From assembly GCF_026151335.1 (NCBI RefSeq), contig NZ_JAMQPP010000010.1: DNA of 64,000 bases; one strand, given 5' to 3'. This DNA is from Leptospira_A soteropolitanensis (lineage in GTDB: Bacteria; Spirochaetota; Leptospiria; Leptospirales; Leptospiraceae). A program made the translations under genes and the position numbers. The notes below the pieces were generated by a model that had not been told where the DNA came from, did not search any database, and was given only the letters and a program-made list of their open reading frames with translations. Position 1 is the stretch's first letter. Every line of letters begins with the position of its first letter. This document shows positions 8,248 through 16,818 of the stretch, in pieces.

Positions 8248-9483
8248 CTACATTTTTTGAATGATTTGTTCTAGAAGTGATTTTAGAAATATTGGATTTG
8301 GAGTACCACTTTCAATTTTTCTATCGTTCACATAAAGAGAAGGAGTTGATTGAATATTCAACTTTTCTGCCTCATCAATCTCAGCATTCAATTGGTTTTG
8401 TGCCTCTTTAGAAGCCATACAAGCTTTCAATGAATTGACATTGAGTCCAATGGAATTTGCTAAATTTACAACACTAGATCCGGAATGAGCGACACCCTTT
8501 TCTAAGTTATCATATAAACCACGATACATAGGTTCGAACTTTCCTTGTTTATCAGCACAAATGGCAGCAATCGCAGCAACACAAGAGGTTGCACCTGGCC
8601 TTGGCTGTTGCATGAGGCGGTTACAAGTACCGTCTAACGGAAAGTTCTTATATACAACTCGAACCATTCCATCATATTCAGAAAGAACCGTATGTAAGAT
8701 ATGGCTTGTATGCATACAGTGTCCGCAATTATAATCAGCATACTTAACAATAGTTATAGGTGCATCTTTTTTACCAATAAAAGGATAACCGTCCACTTTG
8801 ATTCCAAGTGTTGGCTCTTGGAAATAAGCGGCAATTTTGGATTGCATTTCTTGAGAATCCATTCCTCTAGAAGTGGCCAATGTATTCGAATTGGACCCAC
8901 TCACCCACATTTTGCTTGTCGCAAATCCCAGAGAAAAACTGAAAAAATAAACAAGTGCTGCAGTGGTAATACCTTCTTTGATTGCTACAGGGAAATTTAG
9001 TGTTGGTTTTCCCTCTGTTTTCCAAAGTAAAAACAAAATTGCAAGTAACACTATTGTAACTATGTATGTGATGAAACAAAGTTGACAAATGGTTCCAATG
9101 ATCCCCACAGAGATTCCCAAAAGAACGAAATCAAAAACTAACCCTAATACCAAAATTGGCAAAAGTAGAGAAATAAAGTTTGATACTTCCTCATTCGATT
9201 TAGCTCTAGTTACTAAAAAGAAGGAATAAGTAAGTAATCCGTAAAAACCGAATCCGAGTAATGCGATAGGAACATTCCCTAAAAAAGGAACTCCAGGAAT
9301 CGCAGAATAAGAACTCTCTGCTACTTTTAAACAGGAGTCCCCGCCACCTAATGCAGAACATGCGGAGCTTGCAACATTTTCAGTGCCAATACCAAAGTAT
9401 TCGATTGCCAATAGGAAAGAGACGATGAGTCCAATGGCTCCACCAATCACCCCTGCTAATGCTAAATTCTTACGATTCATCAA
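8248..9483 (-). CDS. VKOR-DsbA fusion, disulfide-bond forming membrane protein
   Basis: A 411-residue fusion of a vitamin K epoxide reductase-like quinone oxidoreductase with a DsbA-like thioredoxin domain, which together would make disulfides in exported proteins. The VKOR half has about four to five membrane helices, the loop cysteines C42 and C51, and the active-site CQLC (133-136). After another helix comes the periplasmic DsbA domain with CGHC (253-256) and a cis-Pro loop (STPSLYVND). It overlaps hisA by four bases (ATGA), so it is the distal gene of the histidine operon, although its function is unrelated. Confidence 0.9.
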   Translation of the reverse strand: MMNRKNLALAGVIGGAIGLIVSFLLAIEYFGIGTENVASSACSALGGGDSCLKVAESSYSAIPGVPFLGNVPIALLGFGFYGLLTYSFFLVTRAKSNEEVSNFISLLLPILVLGLVFDFVLLGISVGIIGTICQLCFITYIVTIVLLAILFLLWKTEGKPTLNFPVAIKEGITTAALVYFFSFSLGFATSKMWVSGSNSNTLATSRGMDSQEMQSKIAAYFQEPTLGIKVDGYPFIGKKDAPITIVKYADYNCGHCMHTSHILHTVLSEYDGMVRVVYKNFPLDGTCNRLMQQPRPGATSCVAAIAAICADKQGKFEPMYRGLYDNLEKGVAHSGSSVVNLANSIGLNVNSLKACMASKEAQNQLNAEIDEAEKLNIQSTPSLYVNDRKIESGTPNPIFLKSLLEQIIQKM

Positions 9484-10226
9484 TTTTCATTCCTCTTCTT
9501 ACTTAGAATCCTGATACTTTCTTTTAGGTCTAATTTTCCTTCATAAATGGCTTTTCCCGTAATGGCTCCAAAAAGTTTCCCTTGGGAAGCGTCATAAAGA
9601 TTCACCAAATCATCGATAGAAGAAACTCCACCCGAAGCTACCAGTTGTAAATCCGGGAAAAGAGATAAGAGCTCTAAATACACCTGAGTATTGGGCCCTG
9701 CCATCATTCCATCTTTCGAGATATCGGTAAAAATTACATGCCTGACTCCCATATCATACATTTTTTTTAAAAAATCAATGTATTTGATACCGGAGTTAGT
9801 TTCCCAGCCTTTTGTACGAACAAACCCATCTTTTGCATCCACTCCAATCACAATGCGATCTGGACTGTAAGTGTTAAGAGCCTTTTCCACAATAAATGGA
9901 TTTTCCACCGCCACAGTTCCTAAAATAAACCGGGACACTCCTAATCCATCGTAAAACTTCATATTTTCCAAAGAGCGAATTCCGCCACCTAACTCTAACT
10001 CTACGGAACAGTTATCTTTGATTTTTCGAATGGCATTTTCATTTTCTGACTTTCCAGTTTTAGCTGCATTTAAATCAACGATGTGGATGAGCGTGGCACC
10101 TTGTTCTTCAAATACTTGGATCATCTTCTCTGGTTCAGAAGAATATACCGTCTTTTGAGAATAGTCACCTTGGAGTAAACGTACAGCTTGGTTATCTAAA
10201 AGATCAATGGCAGGTAATACTAACAT
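9480..10226 (-). CDS. hisA: ProFAR isomerase HisA
   Basis: A 248-residue TIM barrel catalysing the Amadori rearrangement of ProFAR to PRFAR, the fourth step of histidine synthesis. The start MLVLPAIDLLDNQAVRL carries the catalytic Asp of the 'PAIDL' motif; the second phosphate half-site and 'FTDISKDGMMAGPN' with the second catalytic Asp are present. Length is normal. It begins one base after hisH ends and couples to the VKOR-DsbA gene downstream. Confidence 0.95.
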   Translation of the reverse strand: MLVLPAIDLLDNQAVRLLQGDYSQKTVYSSEPEKMIQVFEEQGATLIHIVDLNAAKTGKSENENAIRKIKDNCSVELELGGGIRSLENMKFYDGLGVSRFILGTVAVENPFIVEKALNTYSPDRIVIGVDAKDGFVRTKGWETNSGIKYIDFLKKMYDMGVRHVIFTDISKDGMMAGPNTQVYLELLSLFPDLQLVASGGVSSIDDLVNLYDASQGKLFGAITGKAIYEGKLDLKESIRILSKKRNEN

Positions 10227-10227
10227 A

Positions 10228-10854
10228 TTAAAGTTCTATAAAGTTTTTCAGGATTCCAAGTCCTGTTGTATCTGATTTTTCAGGGTGGAATTGTGTTCCA
10301 AATACGGTTTCCTTCTCTACAACTGCAGGAAAGGATTCCCCGTAATAATGACAGTTAGCTGTAATATCCAAACGATCTACACCAACAGGTCTGTAGGAAT
10401 GGATAAAATACATAAAGGACTCATTTGGAATTCCTTTCAGTAGCTTTGTATTTTTAGCTTTGATATCGAATAATTTATTCCAACCCATATGAGGAACTTT
10501 CAAATTTGGTTTTCCTTCAAATTTTCGAATTTTCCCTCGAATGAAACCGAGACCTGGAATCGTTGTTCCGGCTTTGGAAGTTTCATCCGAGTCTTCGAAT
10601 AACACTTGGTAACCGATGCAAATTCCAAACAAAGGTTTTTTTGCGGCAACATGGTCTTTTAGAACAGAAGAAAATCCAGCTTCATTTAGGTTCTGCATCG
10701 CTTTATCAAAATGCCCGTCACCAGGCAAAATGATTTTATCTGCTTTTTTTACCACTTCTAGATCACTTGTGAATTGGAAATCATTCGAATAAAGTGAAAC
10801 AGCTTTTAGTAGGGAATGGATATTCCCCATTCCAAAATCTAAAACTGCGATCAC
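10228..10854 (-). CDS. hisH: Imidazole glycerol phosphate synthase, glutaminase subunit HisH
   Basis: A 208-residue class I glutamine amidotransferase that supplies ammonia to HisF. The nucleophile cysteine lies in GICIGYQVLFE, and the His/Glu pair in GTQFHPEKS. It starts with GTG at 10854 overlapping the hisB stop (GTGA). hisF is not in the window, so the partner must be encoded elsewhere. Confidence 0.95.
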   Translation of the reverse strand: MIAVLDFGMGNIHSLLKAVSLYSNDFQFTSDLEVVKKADKIILPGDGHFDKAMQNLNEAGFSSVLKDHVAAKKPLFGICIGYQVLFEDSDETSKAGTTIPGLGFIRGKIRKFEGKPNLKVPHMGWNKLFDIKAKNTKLLKGIPNESFMYFIHSYRPVGVDRLDITANCHYYGESFPAVVEKETVFGTQFHPEKSDTTGLGILKNFIEL

Positions 10855-11432
10855 TCAAGCATTCCTTTTGTAGAAGGGATTTGATCCTTAGCGAAAGTAT
10901 CGATGGCAATGGCTTGTCTTAGTGCCTTACCAAGGGCTTTAAAAATAGACTCATGAATGTGGTGGCGGTTTTCGCCGTAGTGTACAACAACGTGTAGATT
11001 CATTTTGGCATTAAGAGCAAATTTCTGAAGGAACTCAAGAGAGAGTTCAGCATCATAAATTCCAAATTTCCCATCCATCGGAGGTCCAGTGTATTTAAAA
11101 TAAAAACGACCCCCTAAATCTACCGCAACCGTAGTTAACACTTCATCCATTGGCAATGTGAAATGACCATAACGGAAAATTCCTTTTTTATCACCTAACT
11201 GTGTATGGATCATTTGTCCCATAAGGATAGCTGTGTCTTCCACTGAGTGGTGGCAATCGATACCAATATCTCCGCGAAGTTTGAGGTCCATATCGATCAG
11301 ACCATGTTTGGAGATATGAGAGAGCATATGCTCGAAAAAAGGGATTTCTGTATCAAACTGATAGACCCCTGTGCCTCGAACGTTGAGGTCGAGTCGGATG
11401 TCTGTCTCGGATGTCTTTCTTGATTCCACCAT
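10851..11432 (-). CDS. hisB: Imidazoleglycerol-phosphate dehydratase HisB
   Basis: A monofunctional dehydratase of about 193 residues, without the phosphatase domain of enteric HisB. Metal-binding motifs are clear: FFEHMLSH, DCHHSVEDTA and HHIHESIFKALG. I place the start at ATG 11432 (MVESRKTSETDI), which matches the family's N-terminus; a longer reading from TTG 11468 has no ribosome site. It is the first enzyme gene of hisB-hisH-hisA. Confidence 0.93.
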   Translation of the reverse strand: MVESRKTSETDIRLDLNVRGTGVYQFDTEIPFFEHMLSHISKHGLIDMDLKLRGDIGIDCHHSVEDTAILMGQMIHTQLGDKKGIFRYGHFTLPMDEVLTTVAVDLGGRFYFKYTGPPMDGKFGIYDAELSLEFLQKFALNAKMNLHVVVHYGENRHHIHESIFKALGKALRQAIAIDTFAKDQIPSTKGMLE

Positions 11433-11487
11433 ATTCCTAGCATGTTTGGTAGAAAACCCAGGTGTCAAGAGAGAATGTAGGAGAACT

Positions 11488-11598
11488 TTAAGAGGCGAGG
11501 CTTAAGACCCCAGCCAAATCATACCCAACAAACACCCAGAAAATATAAAGTAAAGCAATCACCGTAAAAATAAGAATTCGTTTCCAATGTTCCTGCAA
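11488..11598 (-). CDS. Putative 36-residue single-pass membrane micro-protein
   Basis: A short ORF starting with TTG at 11598 encodes 36 residues: a basic N-terminus (QEHWKR) followed by about 25 hydrophobic residues, then a neutral tail. GAGGG lies six bases before the start, a good ribosome site, and no other in-frame start exists before an upstream stop. It ends 55 bases before hisB on the same strand. Whether it is translated is unproven; it could be a leader peptide, but it has no run of histidines as a his attenuator would. Confidence 0.4.
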   Translation of the reverse strand: MQEHWKRILIFTVIALLYIFWVFVGYDLAGVLSLAS

Positions 11599-11695
11599 AG
11601 AAGTCCCTCTAAAAGGAGAAACAACTGAAAATCAAGTTCTTCTCAGATTTTTAGGGAATTCCCATTTTTTTGAAGGCGGAGTTCCTAGAGTCTAC

Positions 11696-12163
11696 CTATT
11701 TTCCAAAACGTTGGTTGAACATCCGCACAAGCTCAGAAATGGAATCTTCCACATATTTAAAATGTTTCGGTTTCATTGGATCTAGCGGCATCATATCATG
11801 AATTTTTTTATAACGGTCAAAGGATTCACGAATGTATTCCAAATACTTTTGGCTCGTGATCCCATAACGTTTGAATAGAGATTCGTTCTCGAGAAACATC
11901 CTCTTAAAATCGTCTGCATACGTCCCATCATTCAAGAAATAGAAACGAAGGTCTGTTTTGGCCTGTGAAAAAACGATGTCTATATTCGTAATGAATTTGG
12001 ATGTTTTGGCTGTATCTGGTGTTTCTTGGCTCTGGGAGGATAATTTAGCGGCTGCTTGTTCGATCGCTTTTTTTTCAGAGCTACGTTTTTCTTTTTCGAA
12101 TTCTTTTGCTAATTTTTCGCGTTTGAGAACCTCTTCCACAGAGGATTTCTTTTCTACAGGCAT
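11696..12163 (-). CDS. Hypothetical protein with charged coiled-coil N-terminus
   Basis: A 155-residue soluble protein I do not recognise. Residues 1-50 are almost all Lys, Glu, Ala and Ser and likely form a coiled coil. Residues 60-155 form a compact, aromatic-rich helical region ending 'ELVRMFNQRFGK'. There is no signal peptide. It follows the rhomboid gene on the same strand after about 50 bases. Confidence 0.6.
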   Translation of the reverse strand: MPVEKKSSVEEVLKREKLAKEFEKEKRSSEKKAIEQAAAKLSSQSQETPDTAKTSKFITNIDIVFSQAKTDLRFYFLNDGTYADDFKRMFLENESLFKRYGITSQKYLEYIRESFDRYKKIHDMMPLDPMKPKHFKYVEDSISELVRMFNQRFGK

Positions 12164-12212
12164 GTTTTCATTATCCCCATCTCAGGTGTCTGTCAAGGAA
12201 TTAGACGAAAAA

Positions 12213-13160
12213 TTATTCTTTTGCCTTACGAAGAGCACAATTTGCCAACCATTCGCAACGCAAACAGATCGGATCCTCGGTGTTATACGTAGAAGGTGGG
12301 CAAATATTGGCACCTGCCACTTGCATTCCTTGTAAATAATTTATTACCGAATCCTTGTCCTTTTGGGAGGCTATCTGTTTCAGCACAGATTCGTTGATTT
12401 TTTTTTGATCGAGAAAAAGATCTTCAACGACAGCTGGTTTGGCCTTCTGTTGGATTTTGTTTTCTCTAGGTGGCTCCCATTCTAATCCCGGAATGTACGG
12501 TAAACTTCCCGGTTTGATCTTTTTTTGAAAAATTTTATAGAGAAGTAAGGCAGTGAGGGCACCGCCTAAATGACAGGTATTAGAGATGGCACCATTTCCC
12601 AGTTGGGAAATTAAATATCCGATCACAAGAGAAACCCAAACGGCATTTTTTGCTTTTACCGGAAAAATGAATAAAAGTAATTCCGCATTCGGGTAAAAAA
12701 TTCCAAAAAGAGCGAGTAATCCAAATAAAGCACCGGAAGCACCGATTGTTTGTGTGGTCATCGATTCTAAAAAAGGGATATTTCCACCTAACATCTCATT
12801 CAAATAAGCAGAGAGAACTACGAATATTCCCGCACCAATTTGAGAAGCAAAATATAAAATGGTAAACTTAGTTTTCCCAATGATGGGAATGATGTTAGAA
12901 CCCAACATATACATCCCATACATGTTTACCAGTAAGTGGAAAGGAATCAAATCTACTGCATGTAAAAAGCCATAAGTGAAAACTTGCCAAACAGCCCCAC
13001 CTAACACAAAATCAGGTGTTAAACCAAATCGGTAAATCAGTTGTTGATTTGCAAAGTATTGGAGAAAAAAAACAAGACAATTGATGATGAGAATTACATT
13101 CAGGGGATGAAGGATGGGATTCCCAAATAAACTAGGACTCTGGCCTCGATTTCTAGACAT
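12213..13160 (-). CDS. Rhomboid-family intramembrane serine protease with cysteine tail
   Basis: A 315-residue rhomboid. About six membrane helices span residues 20-210; the catalytic serine is S142 in GASGALFG and the histidine H197 in NTCHLGG. The 'HLLVNMYGMYMLG' segment fits the family's L1/TM2 region. After the membrane core comes a roughly 100-residue soluble tail ending in four cysteines, C287, C299, C302 and C308 (C-X11-C-X2-C-X5-C), which look like a metal or Fe-S site and are not part of the usual rhomboid fold. Substrates are unknown. Confidence 0.88.
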   Translation of the reverse strand: MSRNRGQSPSLFGNPILHPLNVILIINCLVFFLQYFANQQLIYRFGLTPDFVLGGAVWQVFTYGFLHAVDLIPFHLLVNMYGMYMLGSNIIPIIGKTKFTILYFASQIGAGIFVVLSAYLNEMLGGNIPFLESMTTQTIGASGALFGLLALFGIFYPNAELLLFIFPVKAKNAVWVSLVIGYLISQLGNGAISNTCHLGGALTALLLYKIFQKKIKPGSLPYIPGLEWEPPRENKIQQKAKPAVVEDLFLDQKKINESVLKQIASQKDKDSVINYLQGMQVAGANICPPSTYNTEDPICLRCEWLANCALRKAKE

Positions 13161-13202
13161 GTAACCTCCAGGATTTAGATGGCTTGGAAAGAAACAAGGG
13201 AA

Positions 13203-13238
13203 ATAAAAAAAGGGGGAATCCTTTCGGAAAGTCCCCCC
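13203..13238 (-). terminator. Intrinsic terminator after the FNR-like gene
   Basis: On the minus strand GGGGGA and TCCCCC close a stem containing an inner CTTTCCGAAAG hairpin, followed at once by seven T then ATTT. It would end transcription of the regulator gene (13343-14041) before the rhomboid gene. Confidence 0.75.
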
Positions 13239-13342
13239 GGGAGTGATTTAAGGTAAAATCAGGCAACAGACCCTACCTTGATTATCAATCACTTCTACCA
13301 TCGGAATTCCGAACTGGGGGCTTAATAGCTCAGGGAAAAAAT

Positions 13343-14041
13343 TTAGGCGATTTTTGAGAGTGAATACAGGGCTTCCCTGTTCAGGATGTCGATCCTGTTT
13401 TTGTCTACGGAGATGAATTCTCTGGCTTTGAGATCGGAAAGTGCCCGCACCAAAGTTTCTGTTTTGGTTCCAATAAATGTGGCAAGAACGTCACGAGTCA
13501 CTTTGAGTTCTACATGATTCTTTCTTCCTTGCGCATTGTCTAAGACAATTAAGATTTCTGCTAATTTTTCATGGACCTGTTTGGTTCCAAGAGAAACCAC
13601 ATGTTCTTCCATCTCTTGCCATTCCCTTGCCATCTGTTTGAAAACTTCTTTCTGGAAGTTGATATCATCCTTTACAAGAGCATCGATCAAATCCCCGGTG
13701 ATGTAACAAGCATGGGTGTCTTCCACTGCGACTACATTGTGGTGAGATACCGAATCAGAAATGCAGTCTCGAAAACCAATCCAATCCCCAGGTCCACTGA
13801 GACGTAAAGTCTGTTCCTTTCCACTAGCAAGTTGTACATAACTTCTGACAAGGCCTGATTTGATAAAGAAAAAGCCATTTGCTTTTTCTCCAGAAGTAAT
13901 CAGATGTTTTCCTCTGGGGAATACAGTGAAGTCTTTACCTGCGTTGATTCTTTCAATAGTCTCATGCGCAGCACAATGAAGTACATTGTGATTTTTATAA
14001 TCACAAACAAAACAATCAGGATTGAGTGGAAGATCCGCCAT
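13343..14041 (-). CDS. Crp/FNR-family regulator with FNR-like cysteine set
   Basis: A 232-residue transcription factor: cyclic-nucleotide-fold sensor domain (about 30-145), dimer helix, and a winged helix-turn-helix (about 175-225) with recognition helix GTKTETLVRALSDL, where Glu and Arg occupy the E-x-x-x-R contact positions. Cysteines C10, C13 and C23 at the N-terminus and C112 in 'THACYITGDLID' line up, by memory alignment, with the four [4Fe-4S] ligands of E. coli FNR (C20, C23, C29, C122), though spacing differs (X2, X9). An oxygen- or NO-sensing role is therefore plausible but inferred. No obvious target site was found nearby. Confidence 0.85.
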   Translation of the reverse strand: MADLPLNPDCFVCDYKNHNVLHCAAHETIERINAGKDFTVFPRGKHLITSGEKANGFFFIKSGLVRSYVQLASGKEQTLRLSGPGDWIGFRDCISDSVSHHNVVAVEDTHACYITGDLIDALVKDDINFQKEVFKQMAREWQEMEEHVVSLGTKQVHEKLAEILIVLDNAQGRKNHVELKVTRDVLATFIGTKTETLVRALSDLKAREFISVDKNRIDILNREALYSLSKIA

Positions 14042-14106
14042 TCAGTTTTGATGTAACCTCTTGAAAAAACCTTGTCGAGTCTTAATTTAGAAACTTTCTA
14101 AATTTT

Positions 14107-14925
14107 TCATTTACCGGAAAATTTTGGTTCCCGTTTTTCTAAGATACTTTTGATCGTCTCTTTAAAGTCGTCCGAAATAAAGTTCCGCGCCTGAGATTCT
14201 GCTTCTTTTTTTAGGGCAGAATCGAGCTGTTTCCAAGAGTATAAATTATACTTTAACTCTTGCAAGGCGAGGGGTGCAGCCTTCGACAAGGAAAGTGCCA
14301 GTTCCATAGCACGAGAATAAACTTCTGATTTAGGGACACTGTCTAAAGCAAGCCCACAAGCCTTTGCAAATTTACCGTCAAAAGTTTCTCCAGTCAGTAA
14401 AAGTCTTCCCCCCAAACTTTTTCCAAGAAGCTCCGGTGATAAAAAACTAGAACCCATACCTGGATGAATTCCGAGTCTTACAAAATTGAAAGAATACTTG
14501 CCTTCTTCTGCGAAAATTCTTAGGTCACAACCAAAGGTTAATGAAAGACCAGCTCCAATGGCATGACCATTCACAGCGGCAATGACTGGAACAGGTAGTT
14601 TGCGAACGGATAAAAAGAAACCGTAGAACTTCCTCATATCACGTCTGTTTTGCGAGAACGATTTTTCAGAAAAGGATCTTAATAAATTTAAATCCCCGCC
14701 GGCGCAAAACACATCGTTTCGACCGGAAATGATCACTGCCCGAGGAAGGACTTTTTCTTTTTTAATGGAATGAATAAGGTCTGCGAACTCTTCCCCCATT
14801 TTCCAAGTCATGGAATTGCGGGAAGTGGGATTATTTAGGAAGATGGAAACTATCTTTCCATCTTCTGTTTCACGGGATTCAATTTCTAGGAATTCATACT
14901 CTTTGGTTTCAAATCGCGATTTCAT
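14107..14925 (-). CDS. Crotonase-family protein (enoyl-CoA hydratase/isomerase-like)
   Basis: A 272-residue crotonase fold protein acting on an acyl-CoA. The oxyanion-hole motifs are intact: 'DVFCAGGDLNLL' and 'AVNGHAIGAGLSL'. In my alignment with rat enoyl-CoA hydratase, the two catalytic glutamates (E144, E164) are replaced by Ser and Phe (GAGLSLTFGCD and YSFNFVRLGIHPG), so a true hydratase activity is doubtful. It overlaps the upstream unknown gene by 17 bases, indicating co-transcription. Confidence 0.85.
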   Translation of the reverse strand: MKSRFETKEYEFLEIESRETEDGKIVSIFLNNPTSRNSMTWKMGEEFADLIHSIKKEKVLPRAVIISGRNDVFCAGGDLNLLRSFSEKSFSQNRRDMRKFYGFFLSVRKLPVPVIAAVNGHAIGAGLSLTFGCDLRIFAEEGKYSFNFVRLGIHPGMGSSFLSPELLGKSLGGRLLLTGETFDGKFAKACGLALDSVPKSEVYSRAMELALSLSKAAPLALQELKYNLYSWKQLDSALKKEAESQARNFISDDFKETIKSILEKREPKFSGK

Positions 14926-15436
14926 CTATCTGAAAGGATTCGTACCAGGCTTTATCTTGTAAAGATAAAGGTTTATTCCCAATCTCCATATTTTCAAAGT
15001 AGTTGAGTAGAATCTCTAGGTGTTGGGATTCTAAATTCTCATTGGGAAGCGCAGAATCAATCCCTTTGCTTACCAAAACTTCCGCTCTAATTTTATCTTT
15101 ATAATGGTCTGGTTTTCCGCTAAAGATCAAATGAGCAGAAATAAGATCAAAACGAATGGTATCAACAATTCTTCGGAGTGAGTCTTCCGATTCTAAAAAA
15201 TAACGAGAAGCCACTTCGGTTTGGAAATAATCACCCCAAGTGATGAGATCAGGCAAAGATCCTGTCCTTTCCAAAATTTTCTTTTGAGCCTCCTCATCCG
15301 TATACAAACAACCGGCAAATCGTTCCACAATCAAATGGAGTTCCGTTAAAATGGCTAATTTCTCTGGACTGAGAAGCCCTTGGCGGATCATGGGAAGAAG
15401 TTCAGGATTGACTTGTTTAGGGAGAGTGAGTTCCAT
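14909..15436 (-). CDS. Hypothetical protein, about 175 residues
   Basis: A soluble, mostly helical protein of unknown family with no signal peptide or recognisable motif. I place the start at ATG 15436 (MELTLPKQVNPELLP), with GGGAAG just upstream; a TTG start at 15511 would add 25 basic residues (200 in all) and approach the divergent gene at 15529. Its end overlaps the crotonase gene by 17 bases, so the two probably work together or at least are co-translated. Confidence 0.6.
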   Translation of the reverse strand: MELTLPKQVNPELLPMIRQGLLSPEKLAILTELHLIVERFAGCLYTDEEAQKKILERTGSLPDLITWGDYFQTEVASRYFLESEDSLRRIVDTIRFDLISAHLIFSGKPDHYKDKIRAEVLVSKGIDSALPNENLESQHLEILLNYFENMEIGNKPLSLQDKAWYESFQIDEIAI

Positions 15437-15528
15437 ATACTTCCCATTTCGGCGAATTCTGTCGTTTCCTAGCACATTTTCCTTGTGAGAAAATCGATTT
15501 TCGCCTTTCAATAATCGATAATTTTAGT

Positions 15529-16818
15529 ATGGCAATTGGAAGATCCGATTCGATGCAGGAACTTATAACGATCCTAGAATCGTTATTTGAAGAGACAATC
15601 ATCGGTTCCGATGTCAATATCGTAAAACATCTCTTTTATTATCTCAAAGCAGACAACAGAGAATTCGAATTTATCTACGAAGAAGATATCGTTGTTGCGG
15701 CCGTAGAAGAAATTGAATCCCATACGGTTACTTTAATGATTCCAGATTTGGTGGAACAGGGATCCAGACGAGCCCGTGTCCGTTTTGAAGTAATGAACAT
15801 TAACTACCAGTTTGAGGTGGTTATTCTAGATATCCAAAAAGATAAAACGATAATTAAAACTCCGACCGAGTTACAATCATACCAACTCAGAACTAACAAA
15901 CGAATTCCAGTAGATGATTTGTTTATGAACTTTATCATTCTGTTTAGAAGTTTAACTGGAGGTTCAAGGGAAGTAGGTAAAAATCTTTACGCCGAAAGTC
16001 GCTTCCCTCACCTAATGAAAGAGGTACGAAAAGATAGACCTGATAGCAAACTCATCAATGTGATGTTAACTGAGGCTATCGAACGAATTTCCAAAGATTA
16101 TGAAATTCATTTTTTCCAACCTGACGAAAAACTAAACGAATACGATGACTTTATTAAAAAAACCATTCTAAGAACTGGAAAAACCATTTATATATCCGAT
16201 TGTAATCGAATTACTTCTTATATCAATGATCCAGGTGATGATGTTCTTTTTAATTATTTTAATGAACATAAAGAAATGGCAAAGGAATTCGGAGAAGAAT
16301 TCGCCTTGGATTTTTTTGAATCTATGCGCAAACACGAATCGCGCAATTTTTATGTTTCTTATGTGATTACACCCATTCGATTGTACGAAGATGTCGTTGG
16401 GTTTATCAAAGTCCATTCTACTGCGATGGAACGATTTACTATTTCAAATAACCAAGCAGTCTATATTTTTGAACTGGCTGAAATCATTAGCTATGTATTC
16501 ACAAAAATTGCCATCCAACATGGTAGTTATGAAACTATGCAATCCACGACAAAAGTTGTTGACATATCTCTCGATGGACTCCTCTTCGAAATTTATGATA
16601 AACGTTTGTTTCAATATTTAAAAAGGCATAATATCATTAAAATGTTCATTCCCTTAAACAAGGAAAGAACCATGATCATTCGAGGAGAAATCATTCGATT
16701 TTTAGATAAAGGGGATCATTATCATCTTGGGGTAAACTATTTCAGTTCGGCCCCGGATGATATGTTACATCTAGAATCTTATTTATTTGAAAAGAGTATG
16801 AAAATTTTATCAGAGTGA
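15529..16818 (+). CDS. DUF1577-like protein; possible PilZ domain split by a GAF-like insertion
   Basis: A 429-residue soluble protein. Residues 45-118 form a beta-rich domain like the YcgR N-domain, followed by RTNKR (121-125), which matches the RxxxR motif of c-di-GMP-binding PilZ domains. The second PilZ motif, D-x-S-x-x-G (DISLDG, 345-350), appears only 220 residues later, followed by a beta-rich tail. Residues 150-330 between them look like a GAF-type sensor ('TGKTIYISD...YVITPIRLYEDVVGFIKVHS'). I recall Leptospira proteins of this kind being called DUF1577; that name is tentative. It overlaps the convergent TPR gene by nine bases. Confidence 0.6.
   Translation: MAIGRSDSMQELITILESLFEETIIGSDVNIVKHLFYYLKADNREFEFIYEEDIVVAAVEEIESHTVTLMIPDLVEQGSRRARVRFEVMNINYQFEVVILDIQKDKTIIKTPTELQSYQLRTNKRIPVDDLFMNFIILFRSLTGGSREVGKNLYAESRFPHLMKEVRKDRPDSKLINVMLTEAIERISKDYEIHFFQPDEKLNEYDDFIKKTILRTGKTIYISDCNRITSYINDPGDDVLFNYFNEHKEMAKEFGEEFALDFFESMRKHESRNFYVSYVITPIRLYEDVVGFIKVHSTAMERFTISNNQAVYIFELAEIISYVFTKIAIQHGSYETMQSTTKVVDISLDGLLFEIYDKRLFQYLKRHNIIKMFIPLNKERTMIIRGEIIRFLDKGDHYHLGVNYFSSAPDDMLHLESYLFEKSMKILSE

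Noticed and set aside
11652..11661. GGGAATTCCC palindrome
   Set aside because: Short, no loop, and no supporting context; too likely by chance.
13253..13420. Open minus-strand frame running out of the FNR-like gene and ending '...MVEVIDNQGRVCCLILP'
   Set aside because: It lies mostly inside the regulator gene in another frame, has no start with a ribosome site, and its only Met leaves 17 codons.
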